From assembly GCF_004364245.1 (NCBI RefSeq), contig NZ_SOAV01000008.1, positions 186,001 through 250,000 on the forward strand: 64,000 nt of DNA, read 5' to 3'. Below are positions 30,983-40,023 of this stretch, piece by piece. How positions within the stretch are numbered: the first letter of the stretch is position 1; each line of letters opens with the position of its first letter. Made by a program: the position numbers and the translations under genes. The stretch is from Streptomyces sp. BK208 (GTDB taxonomy: Bacteria; Actinomycetota; Actinomycetes; Streptomycetales; Streptomycetaceae). Below the pieces are notes generated by a model, which saw only the letters and a program-made list of their open reading frames with translations, was not told the origin of the DNA and made no database searches.

Positions 30983-31972
30983 ATGGGCTGGACGGTCCTC
31001 TACATCGCGTTCGGCGTCGTCGCGCTGTGGCTGCTCGGCGAGGTGCTGCTGCAGTACAAAGCGCGGCTGCGCTGGCGGCTGCTGGCCTTCGGCGGCTTCG
31101 TCGGCGTCGTGGCCGGCGTACTGATGTCGAACGTGCTCGTCATCGGTCTCGGCGCCGCGGCCTTCGCGGTCGGCCAGACCTACGTCACCCTCTCGTTCCG
31201 CCGCGGCTTCGAGGCGGGCTGGGCGGTCAACGCCCCGGTGAGCCTCGTCGGCAAGCGCGCGCGTCCCGAACGCGGCCGCCGCGAGCCGGTGCCCGAGGTC
31301 CCCGCGGCCGGGCCCGCCGAGGGCGGCCAGGACCACGACGGCTACGACCAGCACGCCCAGGGCCACGTCCCGGTCCAGGACGCCCCCCTGTACGGGCCCG
31401 ACGACTACGACCGCGACGACGTCTTCACCCCGGCCCGCCCCGCCGCCGACCCCTCCGCCGCGGAGACCACCGCCGTCTACGAGCCGCAGCCCATGCCCGA
31501 CGACACCGGCTCCTACGGCGTGTACGCCGACTCCGGTTACGGCACCGGCCAGCAGCAGGCGGCGGCCGCGCCGGGCGCCGACCAGGCCTACGCCTACGAC
31601 TACTCGGGCTACGGGCAGCAGCAGGGCTACGGCTACGACCCCGGTGCCCAGCAGCAGTACGCCGCGTACTCCGACCCGTACATCGGCACCCACCAGTACG
31701 GCGGCGGTGCGTACGACACCGGCGGCTACGACGCGACCGGCGCGCAGCAGCAGTACGGGCAGCAGGACTACGGGCAGGACCCGTACGCCACCGGCGCGCC
31801 CGGCGGTTACGGCGGCGAGACCCCGGCCGGCGGCGTGTGGGTGCCGCAGCAGCGCAGCACCGACGACCCCTACGGCGGTGAACTCCCGCCCGAGCAGCAG
31901 TCCTACCCTTACCAGGGCGAGGACCGGACGCAGGGCCAGAACCAGGGCTACGACGAGCAGTACCGCTTCTGA
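30983..31972 (+). CDS. Membrane protein with long Gln/Gly/Tyr-rich low-complexity tail
   Basis: A 329-residue protein. Residues 1-75 hold two to three hydrophobic segments (VLYIAFGVVALWLLGEVLL, LLAFGGFVGVVAGVLMSNVL, VIGLGAAAFAVGQTYV). Residues 100-170 are acidic, and 170-329 are low complexity with many SGYGQQQGYGYD- and QQQYGQQDYGQD-like units, resembling prion-like or phase-separating tails. No catalytic motif is seen. ATG 30983 has GAGAGGGG upstream. It follows metF by 56 nt on the same strand. Function unknown; clustering by tail-tail contact at the membrane is an inference. Confidence 0.83.
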   Translation: MGWTVLYIAFGVVALWLLGEVLLQYKARLRWRLLAFGGFVGVVAGVLMSNVLVIGLGAAAFAVGQTYVTLSFRRGFEAGWAVNAPVSLVGKRARPERGRREPVPEVPAAGPAEGGQDHDGYDQHAQGHVPVQDAPLYGPDDYDRDDVFTPARPAADPSAAETTAVYEPQPMPDDTGSYGVYADSGYGTGQQQAAAAPGADQAYAYDYSGYGQQQGYGYDPGAQQQYAAYSDPYIGTHQYGGGAYDTGGYDATGAQQQYGQQDYGQDPYATGAPGGYGGETPAGGVWVPQQRSTDDPYGGELPPEQQSYPYQGEDRTQGQNQGYDEQYRF

Positions 31973-32026
31973 GGAGCACGCGGGCCCGGGCGCCGAGCGG
32001 CGGCCACGGGCCCCCTCCCCGGCCGC

Positions 32027-33547
32027 TCACTGCGAGCCGCGGAACTCCGGCCCCTCGACGACCAGTCCGGCGACCAGCGCGCCCGACATGCCCGCGTGCG
32101 GCAGGCCCCCGCCGGGGTGCGACCAGCCACCGACCGTGAACAGGCCCTCCGTGCGCGTCGCGTTCGCCGGGTGCAGCAGACGCCCGGCGGCGCCCGCGAA
32201 CGCCGGCACCGGGATCGCGCCGTCCGCCACGCCGGTGTCCGCCGCCACCTCGGCGGGGGTGCGCACCTCGTGCCACAGGAGCCGGTCGCGCAGACCGGGG
32301 ACCGCCCGCTCTGCGGCGTCGATCAACTGCTCGGCGAGGCGCCCGAACACCTCGGTCGCGGCCCGGTCCTGACCACCGCTCAGGGCGGGCACCGTCGCGG
32401 ACAGCGTGACCGCCTCGTGGTCCGCGTCCGGCACCAGGGCCGGGTCGTCGGGCCGCAGGACGGTGACGGTCGGCCGCGCGGACGTCCCGGGAGCGGCGCC
32501 GAACAGACGGTCCAGCTCGGCCTCACGGTCCGCCGCGTGCACCGTCGTCCGGTGCACCGTGCCCTCGGGGCGACCGCCCCGCAGCGCCAGCAGCACCGTC
32601 AGCCGGCTCGCCCCGCCGCGCTGCGCCGGCACCTCGTCCACGCCCCTTGCCGGCGAACCGCCGCGGAGGCGGTCCAGCACGTCCGGCGCGACGCCGGACA
32701 CCACGAACCCGGCTTCCTCCAGGGCCCCTTCGGCCGACTCCACACCCACCACCCGGCCGTCCTTCTCGACGATCCCGGTGACCTCGGTCCCGAAGCGGAA
32801 CTCGACCCGGCGGGCCAGGCACCGCTCGTACACCGCCCGCGCCAGCTCCCGCAGGCCGCCGCCGCGCACGTACCAGGTGCCGAACGCGTACTCCATGTAC
32901 GGCAGCACGGCGGCGTTCGCCGGGGCGGCGCGGGGATCGAGGCCGTACGCGAGCGCGTGGCTCTCCAGCAGGGCGGCGAGCCGGGGATCGCGCAGCTCCC
33001 GGGCGCCGATCTCGGCGAGCGTGCCGGCCCGGCGGGTGCGCAGCAGCCGCTTGTGCGGGACCGCCGGATAGGGTTCCCGCTCGGCCAGCACCCGCCAGTT
33101 CGGCCACAGCGGCTCCTCCAGCAGGGGGCGGCGTGTGCGGTCCCAGGTCTCCCTGGCCCGCACCAGGAAGTCGCCCCAGCGCTGCCCCGCGCCCGCCCCG
33201 AGCGCCGCGTCCAGGGCGGCGACCACACCCGCCCGGGAGGCGTTCGGCAGCGAGACCTCCGTACCGTCCGCGAAGACGTGCCGGGACGACGGGTCGACCT
33301 GGACCAGCTCGACGCACGACTCCAGCGGCTCCCTGCCGGTCTTCACGAACAGGTCGCGCCAGACGGCGGGCAGCGGGAGCAGACCGGGGCCGGTGTCGAA
33401 GGCGAACCCGTCCCGCTCGAAGCGGCCCAGGGCTCCGCCGTAGGCCGGCGTCCGCTCGTACACCACCACCCGGTGGCCCGCGACGGCGAGCCGGGCGGCC
33501 GCCGCCATCGCGCCCATCCCGGCGCCGATCACCGCAATCCGTGCCAT
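32027..33547 (-). CDS. Phytoene desaturase-like FAD oxidoreductase
   Basis: A 506-residue flavoprotein of the CrtI/amine-oxidase superfamily. The FAD motif IAVIGAGMGAMAAAARL is at 4-20, followed by VVYERTPAYGGALGRFERDG and DTGPGLLPLP. The C-terminal FAD block VGGWSHPGGGLPHAGMSGAL is present. No other carotenoid gene is nearby, so it may act on another isoprenoid or lipid. ATG 33547 is preferred; a GTG at 33577 would add ten residues. It is separated from the tetR gene upstream by 603 nt of repeat-rich DNA with a palindrome at 33665. Confidence 0.85.
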   Translation of the reverse strand: MARIAVIGAGMGAMAAAARLAVAGHRVVVYERTPAYGGALGRFERDGFAFDTGPGLLPLPAVWRDLFVKTGREPLESCVELVQVDPSSRHVFADGTEVSLPNASRAGVVAALDAALGAGAGQRWGDFLVRARETWDRTRRPLLEEPLWPNWRVLAEREPYPAVPHKRLLRTRRAGTLAEIGARELRDPRLAALLESHALAYGLDPRAAPANAAVLPYMEYAFGTWYVRGGGLRELARAVYERCLARRVEFRFGTEVTGIVEKDGRVVGVESAEGALEEAGFVVSGVAPDVLDRLRGGSPARGVDEVPAQRGGASRLTVLLALRGGRPEGTVHRTTVHAADREAELDRLFGAAPGTSARPTVTVLRPDDPALVPDADHEAVTLSATVPALSGGQDRAATEVFGRLAEQLIDAAERAVPGLRDRLLWHEVRTPAEVAADTGVADGAIPVPAFAGAAGRLLHPANATRTEGLFTVGGWSHPGGGLPHAGMSGALVAGLVVEGPEFRGSQ

Positions 33548-33664
33548 GCCAGGGACTTTATCCGCCGCGGCCGGCACCGCCCGTGCGAGGGCTGAGCACC
33601 GCGACGGACGTCCCGGTGACCGGTCGGCGAGGCCGCGCCGTGAGGCGGGATGCCCAGCCGTGAG

Positions 33665-33676
33665 TAGGTGTACCTA
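33665..33676. promoter_or_regulatory. Candidate TetR operator
   Basis: TAGGT-GT-ACCTA is a perfect palindrome with a 2-nt centre, 118 nt upstream of the CrtI-like gene and in the same gene pair as tetR. Assignment to this regulator is inference. Confidence 0.4.
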
Positions 33677-33970
33677 GTCCGCCGGATGAGTACGCGCGCG
33701 GATGGGCCGCGACCTGCGGGAACGAGAGAGTGGAGACACGGAGAGGGGCACGGCTCCGGAACCGGCGGCACGGGGCGCCGGAACGGAGCCGGGCCCGCGA
33801 TCCGCTCCTTCCGCCGGCCGTGGTCGGCGGGAGCGAGACGGGGGAGCCCGGAGGGACGACCGGCGACGGGAGTTCCGACGGGGGGACGTACGGGGGAGCA
33901 GGAGAAGGCGCCGGTCCGACGGCGGCCCGCGGGGGACGCGGCCACCACGGACCGGCGTTCTTCGTGCCCG

Positions 33971-34117
33971 GCCCGTGCCCGGCGCCGTCTGGCCCGCGCT
34001 CGGGCCCGCCCGGCCCGTGCCCGGCGCCGTCTGGCCCGTGCCCGGCCCCGCCCGGCCCGTGCCCGGCCCCGTCTGGCCCACGCTCGGCCCCGCCCGGCCC
34101 GTGCCCGGCCCCGCCCG
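33971..34117. repeat. 21-bp tandem repeat array (7 units)
   Basis: Seven consecutive 21-bp units starting GCCCGTGCCCGG or close variants. Units end alternately in GTCTG and GCCCG, suggesting amplification as 42-bp pairs. The array begins about 33 nt beyond the tetR stop codon, so it is outside the gene on the downstream side. Confidence 0.85.
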
Positions 34118-34150
34118 GGCACTCGGCTCCGGGCGCTCGGCCCGGGCCGG

Positions 34151-34780
34151 TCAGCCCCGGCCGCTCACGCGCCCCTGGAGCAGCCGCGACAGCGCGGCGT
34201 GCACGTCGTCGAGGGAGCGCTCCGCCTGGAACGCCTTCCAGTCCAGCGCGGCCACCAGGACCATGCCGACCAGCGCGGCGGCGGTCAGCGGCACGTCGAT
34301 CTCCTCGCTGAACTCCCCGCTCGCCACGCCCTCGCGCAGCACGCCCTCCACCACCGCCACGGCCTCCTGCCTGACCACCAGGAGCGTCGACTGCCAGGCC
34401 CGGTTCGTGCGCCACAGCTCGGCCACGTACAGCTGGGTGAAGGCGGGATAGCGGTCGATGAAGACGAGCCCCGCGCGGATCATCGCGTCCAGGGCGTCGA
34501 CCCGGCCGCGCCCCTCCCGGGCCGCCCGCTCCGCGGCCTCGCGCAGCGAGGCGGTCAGCAGGCCGACACCGTGCCGCAGCAGCTCCTCGAAGAGGACGGA
34601 CTTGCTGGCGAAGTTGTAGTAGACCGTGCCCTTCGCGACCCCGGCCCGCTCGGCGATCTCGTCCACGGTGGTGGCGGAGAAGCCCTGCTCGGCGATCAGG
34701 GTGACCGCCGCCTCGTAGAGCCTCTGCCGGGTGGCCTCGCGACGGCTGCCGCTCTGCGACGCGGTGTTGCTGCTTTCCAT
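34151..34780 (-). CDS. TetR/AcrR-family transcriptional regulator
   Basis: A 209-residue repressor. The N-terminal helix-turn-helix lies at about 16-60 (ATTVDEIAERAGVAKGTVYY), and the C-terminal ligand-binding helices contain RYPAFTQLYVAELW and LVGMVLVAALDW. ATG 34780 starts MESSNTAS. It lies upstream of, and on the same strand as, the CrtI-like oxidoreductase, the likely target, but it could also control the divergent gene at 34977. The ligand is unknown. Confidence 0.9.
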   Translation of the reverse strand: MESSNTASQSGSRREATRQRLYEAAVTLIAEQGFSATTVDEIAERAGVAKGTVYYNFASKSVLFEELLRHGVGLLTASLREAAERAAREGRGRVDALDAMIRAGLVFIDRYPAFTQLYVAELWRTNRAWQSTLLVVRQEAVAVVEGVLREGVASGEFSEEIDVPLTAAALVGMVLVAALDWKAFQAERSLDDVHAALSRLLQGRVSGRG

Positions 34781-34976
34781 GGTCCGATTCTCACAGCACC
34801 CCGCCCGGGGATGTCACCGCAGGCCCCGGGCCCCGAGCGGCCCGGCCCGCCGAACCGAACGGCCGATCGAACGGAAAGCCCAGGTCAGAACGGATTGTCA
34901 GTGCCATACCTCACGATGGGCACATACGGCACCTCCTGCCAGGACGTGCCGTCACGGAGACGACAGGAGGATCGTC

Positions 34977-35564
34977 ATGGCCCACTCGTCCGCAGCCGCC
35001 GCCCGGCGGCGCCGCGCAGCCGGCCCTGCACCCTCACTGACCGGACCGGCGAGCGACGTGCACCCCGTGCTCCGCCGGACAACGGCCCCGCCCGCCGCCC
35101 TCGACCTGCTCGCCCAGGCCCGGGCCGGACTGGACGAGGCAGCCGTCCTCGAAACGCCGAACGAGCGTTACGCGACGGCCCATCTCGCCGCCCTGCGCAC
35201 CGCCGCGGCGGTGCTGGCCGCCCGGGGCCGCCCGGAGACCAGCCCACGGGCCCGGGCCCGCATCCGCAGTGCCTGGGAGGTGCTGCCCGAGATCGCGCCC
35301 GAGCTGTCCGACTGGAGCGCCCTGTTCGCCTCCGGCGCGAGCCGCCGGGCCCGGGCCGAGGCGGGCATCCAGGGCGCGGCGGGCCGCCGGGACGCCGACG
35401 ACCTGATACGCGACGTGGCGATGTTCCTGCGGCTGGTGGAGCGGATGCTGGTCCTCCAGCCGGTGCTGCCCCAGCCGCGCCCGGACGCGGACCCACCGGG
35501 CCCGGAGCACCCCGACCGCCCCGAGTCCGGCCACCCGGGCCGGGACCTGCCGGACGCGGGATGA
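34977..35564 (+). CDS. SAV_6107-family HEPN domain protein
   Basis: A 195-residue protein. Residues about 40-160 form an all-helical HEPN-like region (PPAALDLLAQARAGLDEAA, YATAHLAALRTAAAVLAARG, DADDLIRDVAMFLRLVERML); the C terminus is Pro/Asp-rich and disordered. The RNase Rx4-6H motif typical of active HEPN toxins is not seen, so catalysis is doubtful. ATG 34977 has GACAGGAGG upstream. It is divergent from tetR. No partner antitoxin-like gene (MNT) is adjacent; the function is unknown. Confidence 0.85.
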   Translation: MAHSSAAAARRRRAAGPAPSLTGPASDVHPVLRRTTAPPAALDLLAQARAGLDEAAVLETPNERYATAHLAALRTAAAVLAARGRPETSPRARARIRSAWEVLPEIAPELSDWSALFASGASRRARAEAGIQGAAGRRDADDLIRDVAMFLRLVERMLVLQPVLPQPRPDADPPGPEHPDRPESGHPGRDLPDAG

Positions 35565-35712
35565 CCGGGTCGTGAGTGGGTGACCGGCGGGCCCGACGGA
35601 GGCAATAGGGTGGGAGACGCCTGAAGCCTCCCCCTCCCCGCACCGGGCGGGGGCGGCAGCCCGTTCGCTCCGCCCGTGTCCGAGGCGGTGCCGCGCCGAG
35701 GAGACAACTGCC

Positions 35713-36540
35713 GTGTCGGACCCGATGCGCCCGCCCGCCTCCCACCCCCGACCGCAGACGGCGTCGCCGCGCTCCGAGCCCTCCCGCTCCCGGGCGGCCC
35801 TGCGCACCGCCGTGGTGTGGGACGTCCTCCGGGACGCCCTGGACCGCCGGGTCAAGGCCACGGGCCGGCAGGCACTGGACGTCCTGGACACCGGCGGCGG
35901 CAGCGGCAACTTCGCGGTGCCCGTGGCCGAGCTCGGCCATCGCGTCACCGTCGTGGACCCGAGCCCCAACGCCCTGTTCGCCCTGGAGCGCCGCGCCGCC
36001 GAGGCCGACGTCGCCGACCGGGTGCGGGGCGTCCAGGGAGACGCCGGCGGCCTCTTCGACGTGGTCGAGCGCGGCGGCTACGACGCGGTGCTGTGCCACG
36101 GCGTCCTGGAGTACGTCGACGACCCCGCGGAGGGCGTCCGCAACGCGGTGGCGGCCCTGCGCGCCGAGGGCGTCCTCAGCCTGCTCGCCGCGGGCCTGGG
36201 CGGCGCCGTGCTCGCGCGTGCCCTCGCCGGCCACTTCACGGAGGCCCGCCAGGCCCTGTCCGACCCGGACGGCCGCTGGGGCACCGGCGACCCCGTGCCG
36301 CGCCGGTTCACCGCCGAGCAGCTCACCGGTCTGGTCGAGGCCGCCGGGCTCCGGATCGGCGCCGTGCACGGCGTCCGCGTCTTCGCCGACCTCGTTCCCG
36401 GCGGACTGGTCGACACCGAGCCGGGCGCGATGGACGCCCTGCTGAAGCTGGAGGCCGCGGCGGCCGAAATCGCCGCTTTCCACGCCGTCGCCACCCAGTT
36501 GCATGTGCTCGGTGAGACGCGCGGTGCCGAGGAGGCCTGA
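35713..36540 (+). CDS. SAM-dependent class I methyltransferase
   Basis: A 275-residue protein with a Rossmann-fold methyltransferase core. SAM motif I is LDVLDTGGGSGNFAVPVAELG (about 57-76), the acidic loop VVDPSPNAL (about 80), and the post-motif CHGVLEYVDD. It looks like the small-molecule or tRNA/ubiquinone-type (CmoM/SmtA-like) methyltransferases; the substrate is not readable. GTG 35713 has GAGGAGA upstream. It lies about 150 nt after the HEPN gene and before the DUF3040 gene. Confidence 0.88.
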   Translation: MSDPMRPPASHPRPQTASPRSEPSRSRAALRTAVVWDVLRDALDRRVKATGRQALDVLDTGGGSGNFAVPVAELGHRVTVVDPSPNALFALERRAAEADVADRVRGVQGDAGGLFDVVERGGYDAVLCHGVLEYVDDPAEGVRNAVAALRAEGVLSLLAAGLGGAVLARALAGHFTEARQALSDPDGRWGTGDPVPRRFTAEQLTGLVEAAGLRIGAVHGVRVFADLVPGGLVDTEPGAMDALLKLEAAAAEIAAFHAVATQLHVLGETRGAEEA

Positions 36541-36598
36541 GCGCCCGGTGGGGTAAGGCGCTGATCAGCGGCGCGACGGCAGATGGAGTACGCCACAG

Positions 36599-36616
36599 GC
36601 CCCCCGAACGGGGGGC
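36599..36616 (+). terminator. Candidate terminator after methyltransferase
   Basis: GCCCCCCG (36599-36606) pairs perfectly with CGGGGGGC (36609-36616) across a 2-nt centre. It lies 58 nt after the methyltransferase stop. No U tract follows. The next bases, CAGTCGCCG, resemble the head of the 26-bp repeats at 2651. Confidence 0.45.
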
Positions 36617-36816
36617 AGTCGCCGTATGATCGAGGGAGACGGCCCGGCATGACGGGTCGGCCGTTGGGGAATGGGAACTTCAGCGAGCCGGCACGGCCAT
36701 GACGGAGTCCGGTTGGTCAATTGGCGCAGAGGGGCGGGTTTCACGGGGGCGATTCCCTGCCTATCCTGAAGGGACCCCCCGGGTCGCCCCGGCGACTGCA
36801 CGATGAGGAGGACTCC

Positions 36817-37221
36817 GTGCCGCTCTCGGAGCACGAGCAGCGCATGCTCGAGCAGATGGAGCGAGCGCTGTACGCCGAAGATCCCAAGTTCGCGACAGCG
36901 CTCGAGGGAAGCGGGCTGCGTACGTACACCCGGCGACGGGTCTACCAGGCGGTCGCGGGCTTCCTCGTGGGTATTGCGCTCCTGATGGCCGGTATGGTCG
37001 CCCAGCAGGTGTGGCTCAGTGTGGTGGGCTTCCTCGTCATGCTGGGGTGCGCGGTGCTCGCCGTGACCGGCTGGCGCAAGGCCCCCAAGCCGGGCGAGCA
37101 GCAGGCGGCCGGTGCCGGCCCCCAGACAGCGCGCCGCCAAGTACGGCAGAAACGCTCCATGATGGACCGGATCGACGAACGCTGGCAGCGCCGCAGAGAC
37201 GAGCAGCAGGGCGGCCAGTAG
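36817..37221 (+). CDS. DUF3040 membrane protein
   Basis: A 134-residue protein of the actinobacterial DUF3040 family. The N-terminal signature PLSEHEQRMLEQMERAL and YAEDPKFA precede two membrane helices (VYQAVAGFLVGIALLMAGMV and VWLSVVGFLVMLGCAVLAV). The C terminus is basic (QVRQKRSMMDRIDERWQRRR) and probably cytoplasmic. GTG 36817 has GAGGAGGA upstream. The family is usually found beside dcw genes, as here. Its function is unknown; a strong 20-bp terminator follows. Confidence 0.9.
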   Translation: MPLSEHEQRMLEQMERALYAEDPKFATALEGSGLRTYTRRRVYQAVAGFLVGIALLMAGMVAQQVWLSVVGFLVMLGCAVLAVTGWRKAPKPGEQQAAGAGPQTARRQVRQKRSMMDRIDERWQRRRDEQQGGQ

Positions 37222-37250
37222 CGCCCGAGCCGCCGCTCACCAGAACATCC

Positions 37251-37294
37251 CGCGTGAGGGGGTGACCACCGTCCGGTGGTCACCCCCTCACGCG
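37251..37294. terminator. Perfect 20-bp stem-loop terminator
   Basis: A 20-bp perfect inverted repeat (37251-37270 with 37275-37294) and a 4-nt GTCC loop lie 30 nt after the DUF3040 stop. No U tract follows; such long GC stems are typical Streptomyces terminators. Confidence 0.85.
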
Positions 37295-37629
37295 TGCGCC
37301 GTGAGCCGGCGCCCGGGGCGAGCCGGGGCGTCGGCCGTGTGCCCGGCGCACGCCCGGCGGTTCCTCGATCGCTCGCCGTGGGGGTGTCCGAGGGTCCTCA
37401 CGGGTCCCCGAGCACTCCCCGTGGTGGTGTCGGAGCGCTCGCCGCCGGTGCTTCCCGAGTGCCCGCCGCGGGGATGGCCGCGCGCCCGTCGCACGGATGG
37501 ACAGGGGGCACGGCCCCCGCGATGCCCGTGCCCCCCGTTGATGGCCCCGGGCTTCCCCGCGACTCGGGCGCCCTGGGGCGGCGGGCACTCCGGGTCGGCG
37601 GGCGTCCCGGGACGGCCCCACACCCCCGT
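37295..37629. other. Non-coding GC-rich gap
   Basis: This 335-nt stretch lies between the DUF3040 terminator and the stop codon of the transglutaminase gene. Frames crossing it have no recognisable product. I see no RNA gene, repeat or promoter in it. Confidence 0.5.
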
Positions 37630-40023
37630 TCAGCCCTGCTGGTCCGACGTCCTCCGCCATACCGGCCGGGCGGCCGTCACCCGGCGTTTCAGAGCCGCCC
37701 ACCGGGCCGACGCCGCCCAGGTCACCCGAACGGCCGAACGCGGGGCGAGCAGTGCGCGCGACCGCGCACCGCGGCCGGCCGCGGCACGCAGACCGGCGGT
37801 GGCCAGCCGGACGTCCTGCGTCAGCCCCGCCGTCGGACGCGGGCGGGGCGCGTAGAGAACCTGCTCCACGGCGTCCGCCACCCGGTGCACCGCCGCGGCG
37901 GCCGCCGGTTCGAGCCCGCCCAGCCGGACGATGCGGGCCGCCGCCTTGCGGGTGGTCTGCGACTCCTCCGGCAGGATCCCCAGATCCCACGCGGTGTCGG
38001 TCAGCTCCTGCCAGACCACGAGGGTGTGCGGGCCCGCGTCGGCCTCGGCCCGACCGTGCGCCCCGAGCCGCGCCGCCCTGGCACGCAGCCGCCACAGCAT
38101 CGGCGCGAGCGGGACCAGCAGCACCACCATTCCGGCCAGGGCCCACGCCAGCAGTGCGTACCACTTCGGCCCGTCGCCGCCGGTGACGGGCACGGCCACC
38201 GCGGACTCGGTGGCGCAGGCGCCCAGCTTCTTGTCCTGCGGGGAGCAGACGGCGCTCTCCGAGGGCGCCGCCGACGGCTCCGCCTGCGCGCTCCGGGACG
38301 GCTGGGCGGGATCCGGCACCGAGCTGCCCGGCCGGTCCGCGACGGTGTACGGCGGGACCGAGCCACGCGTCGGCGTCGGCTCGAAGCGGGTCCAGCCCAC
38401 GCCCTCGAAGTACAGCTCGGGCCACGCGTGGGCGTCCCGCAGCCCCACCGACACCGAGCCGTCCGCCTGCGGGGCCCCCGGCGCGAAGCCGACCGCGACC
38501 CTGGCCGGAATGCCCAGGGTGCGGGCCATCGCCGCCATGGCGAAGGAGAAGTGGACGCAGAAGCCCTCCTTGTCCTTCAGGAACGTGGCGATCGCGTCCG
38601 GGCCGCTGCCGACCTTGACCTGGGTGTCGTACTCGAAGCCGCCGTCGACCGCGAAGTACTCCTGGAGGGCGACCGCCTGCTCGTAGGGGTTCGCGGCACC
38701 GGCGGTGACCTCGCGCGCGGTGCGGGAGACCACCTCGGGCAGGGAGTCCGGCAGCGCCGTGTACTCGCGCAGGAGTGCCGCCGGCGGCTGCGGCGCCGCG
38801 GCGAGCTGCTGTGCCGTCGGCTGCACGCTCAGGCTCCGCACCTCGTACGTCAGCCCGCGGGTGCTCTGGCCGTGGTCGCCGACCAGGGTCATGCCGACGG
38901 GCTCGTAGCGCCAGTTGCCCGCGACGCGCACACCGCTGGGCGGGTAGGGCATGGGCAGCCAGGTCTGCGCGTACCAGTCGGCGGCCGCGACCATGGTGCG
39001 GATCTCCGTGCGCCTGATGTCGGGGCCGAGCCCGGCCGGGGTGGGGAACGTGCCGTCCGGCACGCCGGTGATGTGCCGCTTGGACGGCTTCCAGGTGGAG
39101 CCGTCGAAGTCGTCCAGGGAGACGATGCGCAGATAGAGGTCGGACAGGTCCTCGGAGTCCGTCTGGACGCTGAGGACCTCGCGGTTCTCGTCGACGTTCA
39201 GACTGTCCCGCAGGGAGACCAGCGGGTTCACCGCGGAGATCGTGCCGCCGCCCCCGGTCCCGGAGCCCACGCCGCCGCGGGCGCCGTCCAGCAGCCCGCC
39301 GTCCATCGCCGGCAGGGCGAGCGGCACCACGAGGGCGATGCCCAGCGCGAAGGCGCCGATGCGCCGTCCGGTGCGGACCGGGGCGAGCGCGCGCCCCTGG
39401 TCCACCGCGCCCGGAGTGCGCGGCGAGCCGCCGAAGACCCGGCCCCACTGCGAGAGCCGGTCCCGCCCCTCGGCCAGCAGCAGCATCAGATAACCGGCCG
39501 CCGCGACCAGGAACCACAGCCAGTCGGCACCGCCCTCGGACAGCCCCGCGGCCACCGAGTACAGCGCGAGCAGCGGCAGACCCGCCGGAGCGGCACTGCG
39601 GAAGGTCACCGCGAGGGTGTCCACCAGCAGCCCGATCACCAGCACGCCGCCGACGAGCATCAGCCGGATGCCCTCGGACTCCAGCGGCGCCGGGATCGCG
39701 TACCGGGCTATGTCGTCGCCGCCCTGCCGGAGCAGGTCGCCGAAGTGCTGGAAGGCCTGCGGGCCGGGGAGCACCCCGCCGACCGCCTGCTGCCGGGCGA
39801 AGACCAGGGTCAGCAGCAGCAGCGCGACCAGGGCCTGGGCGGCGACGGTCAGCGGCCGTGCCAGCGGCACCCGCCGCGTCACCGCGCCCACCCCGGACTG
39901 CACCGCCAGCAGGACCGCCGCCTGCAGGATCCAGGTGGCCGGATCGACCAGGGGCAGCAACGCACACGCCGCCATCACCGTGGCCGCCCAGGCACACACC
40001 GCCAACCGGGCCCGCCCGCTCAT
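37630..40023 (-). CDS. Transglutaminase-like membrane protein (TgpA family)
   Basis: A 797-residue membrane protein. About seven hydrophobic helices occur in residues 1-230. A transglutaminase-core domain lies at about 430-560 with Cys in GFCVHFSFAMA, His in RDAHAWPELY and Asp/Glu in GWTRFEPTP. A final helix (WYALLAWALAGMVVLLVPLA) and a basic C-terminal DUF4129-like region follow. ATG 40023 overlaps the DUF58 stop by 4 nt. With MoxR and DUF58 genes it forms a conserved operon. The extracytoplasmic catalytic domain may act on wall or secreted proteins. Confidence 0.92.
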   Translation of the reverse strand: MSGRARLAVCAWAATVMAACALLPLVDPATWILQAAVLLAVQSGVGAVTRRVPLARPLTVAAQALVALLLLTLVFARQQAVGGVLPGPQAFQHFGDLLRQGGDDIARYAIPAPLESEGIRLMLVGGVLVIGLLVDTLAVTFRSAAPAGLPLLALYSVAAGLSEGGADWLWFLVAAAGYLMLLLAEGRDRLSQWGRVFGGSPRTPGAVDQGRALAPVRTGRRIGAFALGIALVVPLALPAMDGGLLDGARGGVGSGTGGGGTISAVNPLVSLRDSLNVDENREVLSVQTDSEDLSDLYLRIVSLDDFDGSTWKPSKRHITGVPDGTFPTPAGLGPDIRRTEIRTMVAAADWYAQTWLPMPYPPSGVRVAGNWRYEPVGMTLVGDHGQSTRGLTYEVRSLSVQPTAQQLAAAPQPPAALLREYTALPDSLPEVVSRTAREVTAGAANPYEQAVALQEYFAVDGGFEYDTQVKVGSGPDAIATFLKDKEGFCVHFSFAMAAMARTLGIPARVAVGFAPGAPQADGSVSVGLRDAHAWPELYFEGVGWTRFEPTPTRGSVPPYTVADRPGSSVPDPAQPSRSAQAEPSAAPSESAVCSPQDKKLGACATESAVAVPVTGGDGPKWYALLAWALAGMVVLLVPLAPMLWRLRARAARLGAHGRAEADAGPHTLVVWQELTDTAWDLGILPEESQTTRKAAARIVRLGGLEPAAAAAVHRVADAVEQVLYAPRPRPTAGLTQDVRLATAGLRAAAGRGARSRALLAPRSAVRVTWAASARWAALKRRVTAARPVWRRTSDQQG

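Larger units (their letters stand above)
33548..34150. other. 603-nt gap with tandem repeats between CrtI-like gene and tetR
   Basis: Long open frames cross this stretch on both strands, but they arise from extreme GC content and repeats and have no recognisable product. The part next to 33547 should hold the oxidoreductase promoter. The part next to 34150 holds the 21-bp tandem array. I see no gene here. Confidence 0.6.

Noticed and set aside
32027..33547. Carotenoid biosynthesis cluster
   Set aside because: Only one CrtI-like gene is present, with no crtB, crtE or crtY nearby.
34977..35564. HEPN protein as part of a toxin-antitoxin or defence system
   Set aside because: No Rx4-6H RNase motif and no nucleotidyltransferase or antitoxin gene adjacent; the neighbours are ordinary core genes.
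33668..35575. A 635-residue open frame on the + strand spanning the repeat array and the tetR and HEPN regions
   Set aside because: It crosses tetR and the HEPN gene in wrong frames, has Arg/Pro/Gly-only composition and no ribosome binding site; it is a GC-driven artefact.
37295..37629. Possible small gene between the DUF3040 terminator and the transglutaminase gene
   Set aside because: The frames present have no ribosome binding site or codon-position bias and are shorter than chance frames elsewhere in this GC-rich DNA.
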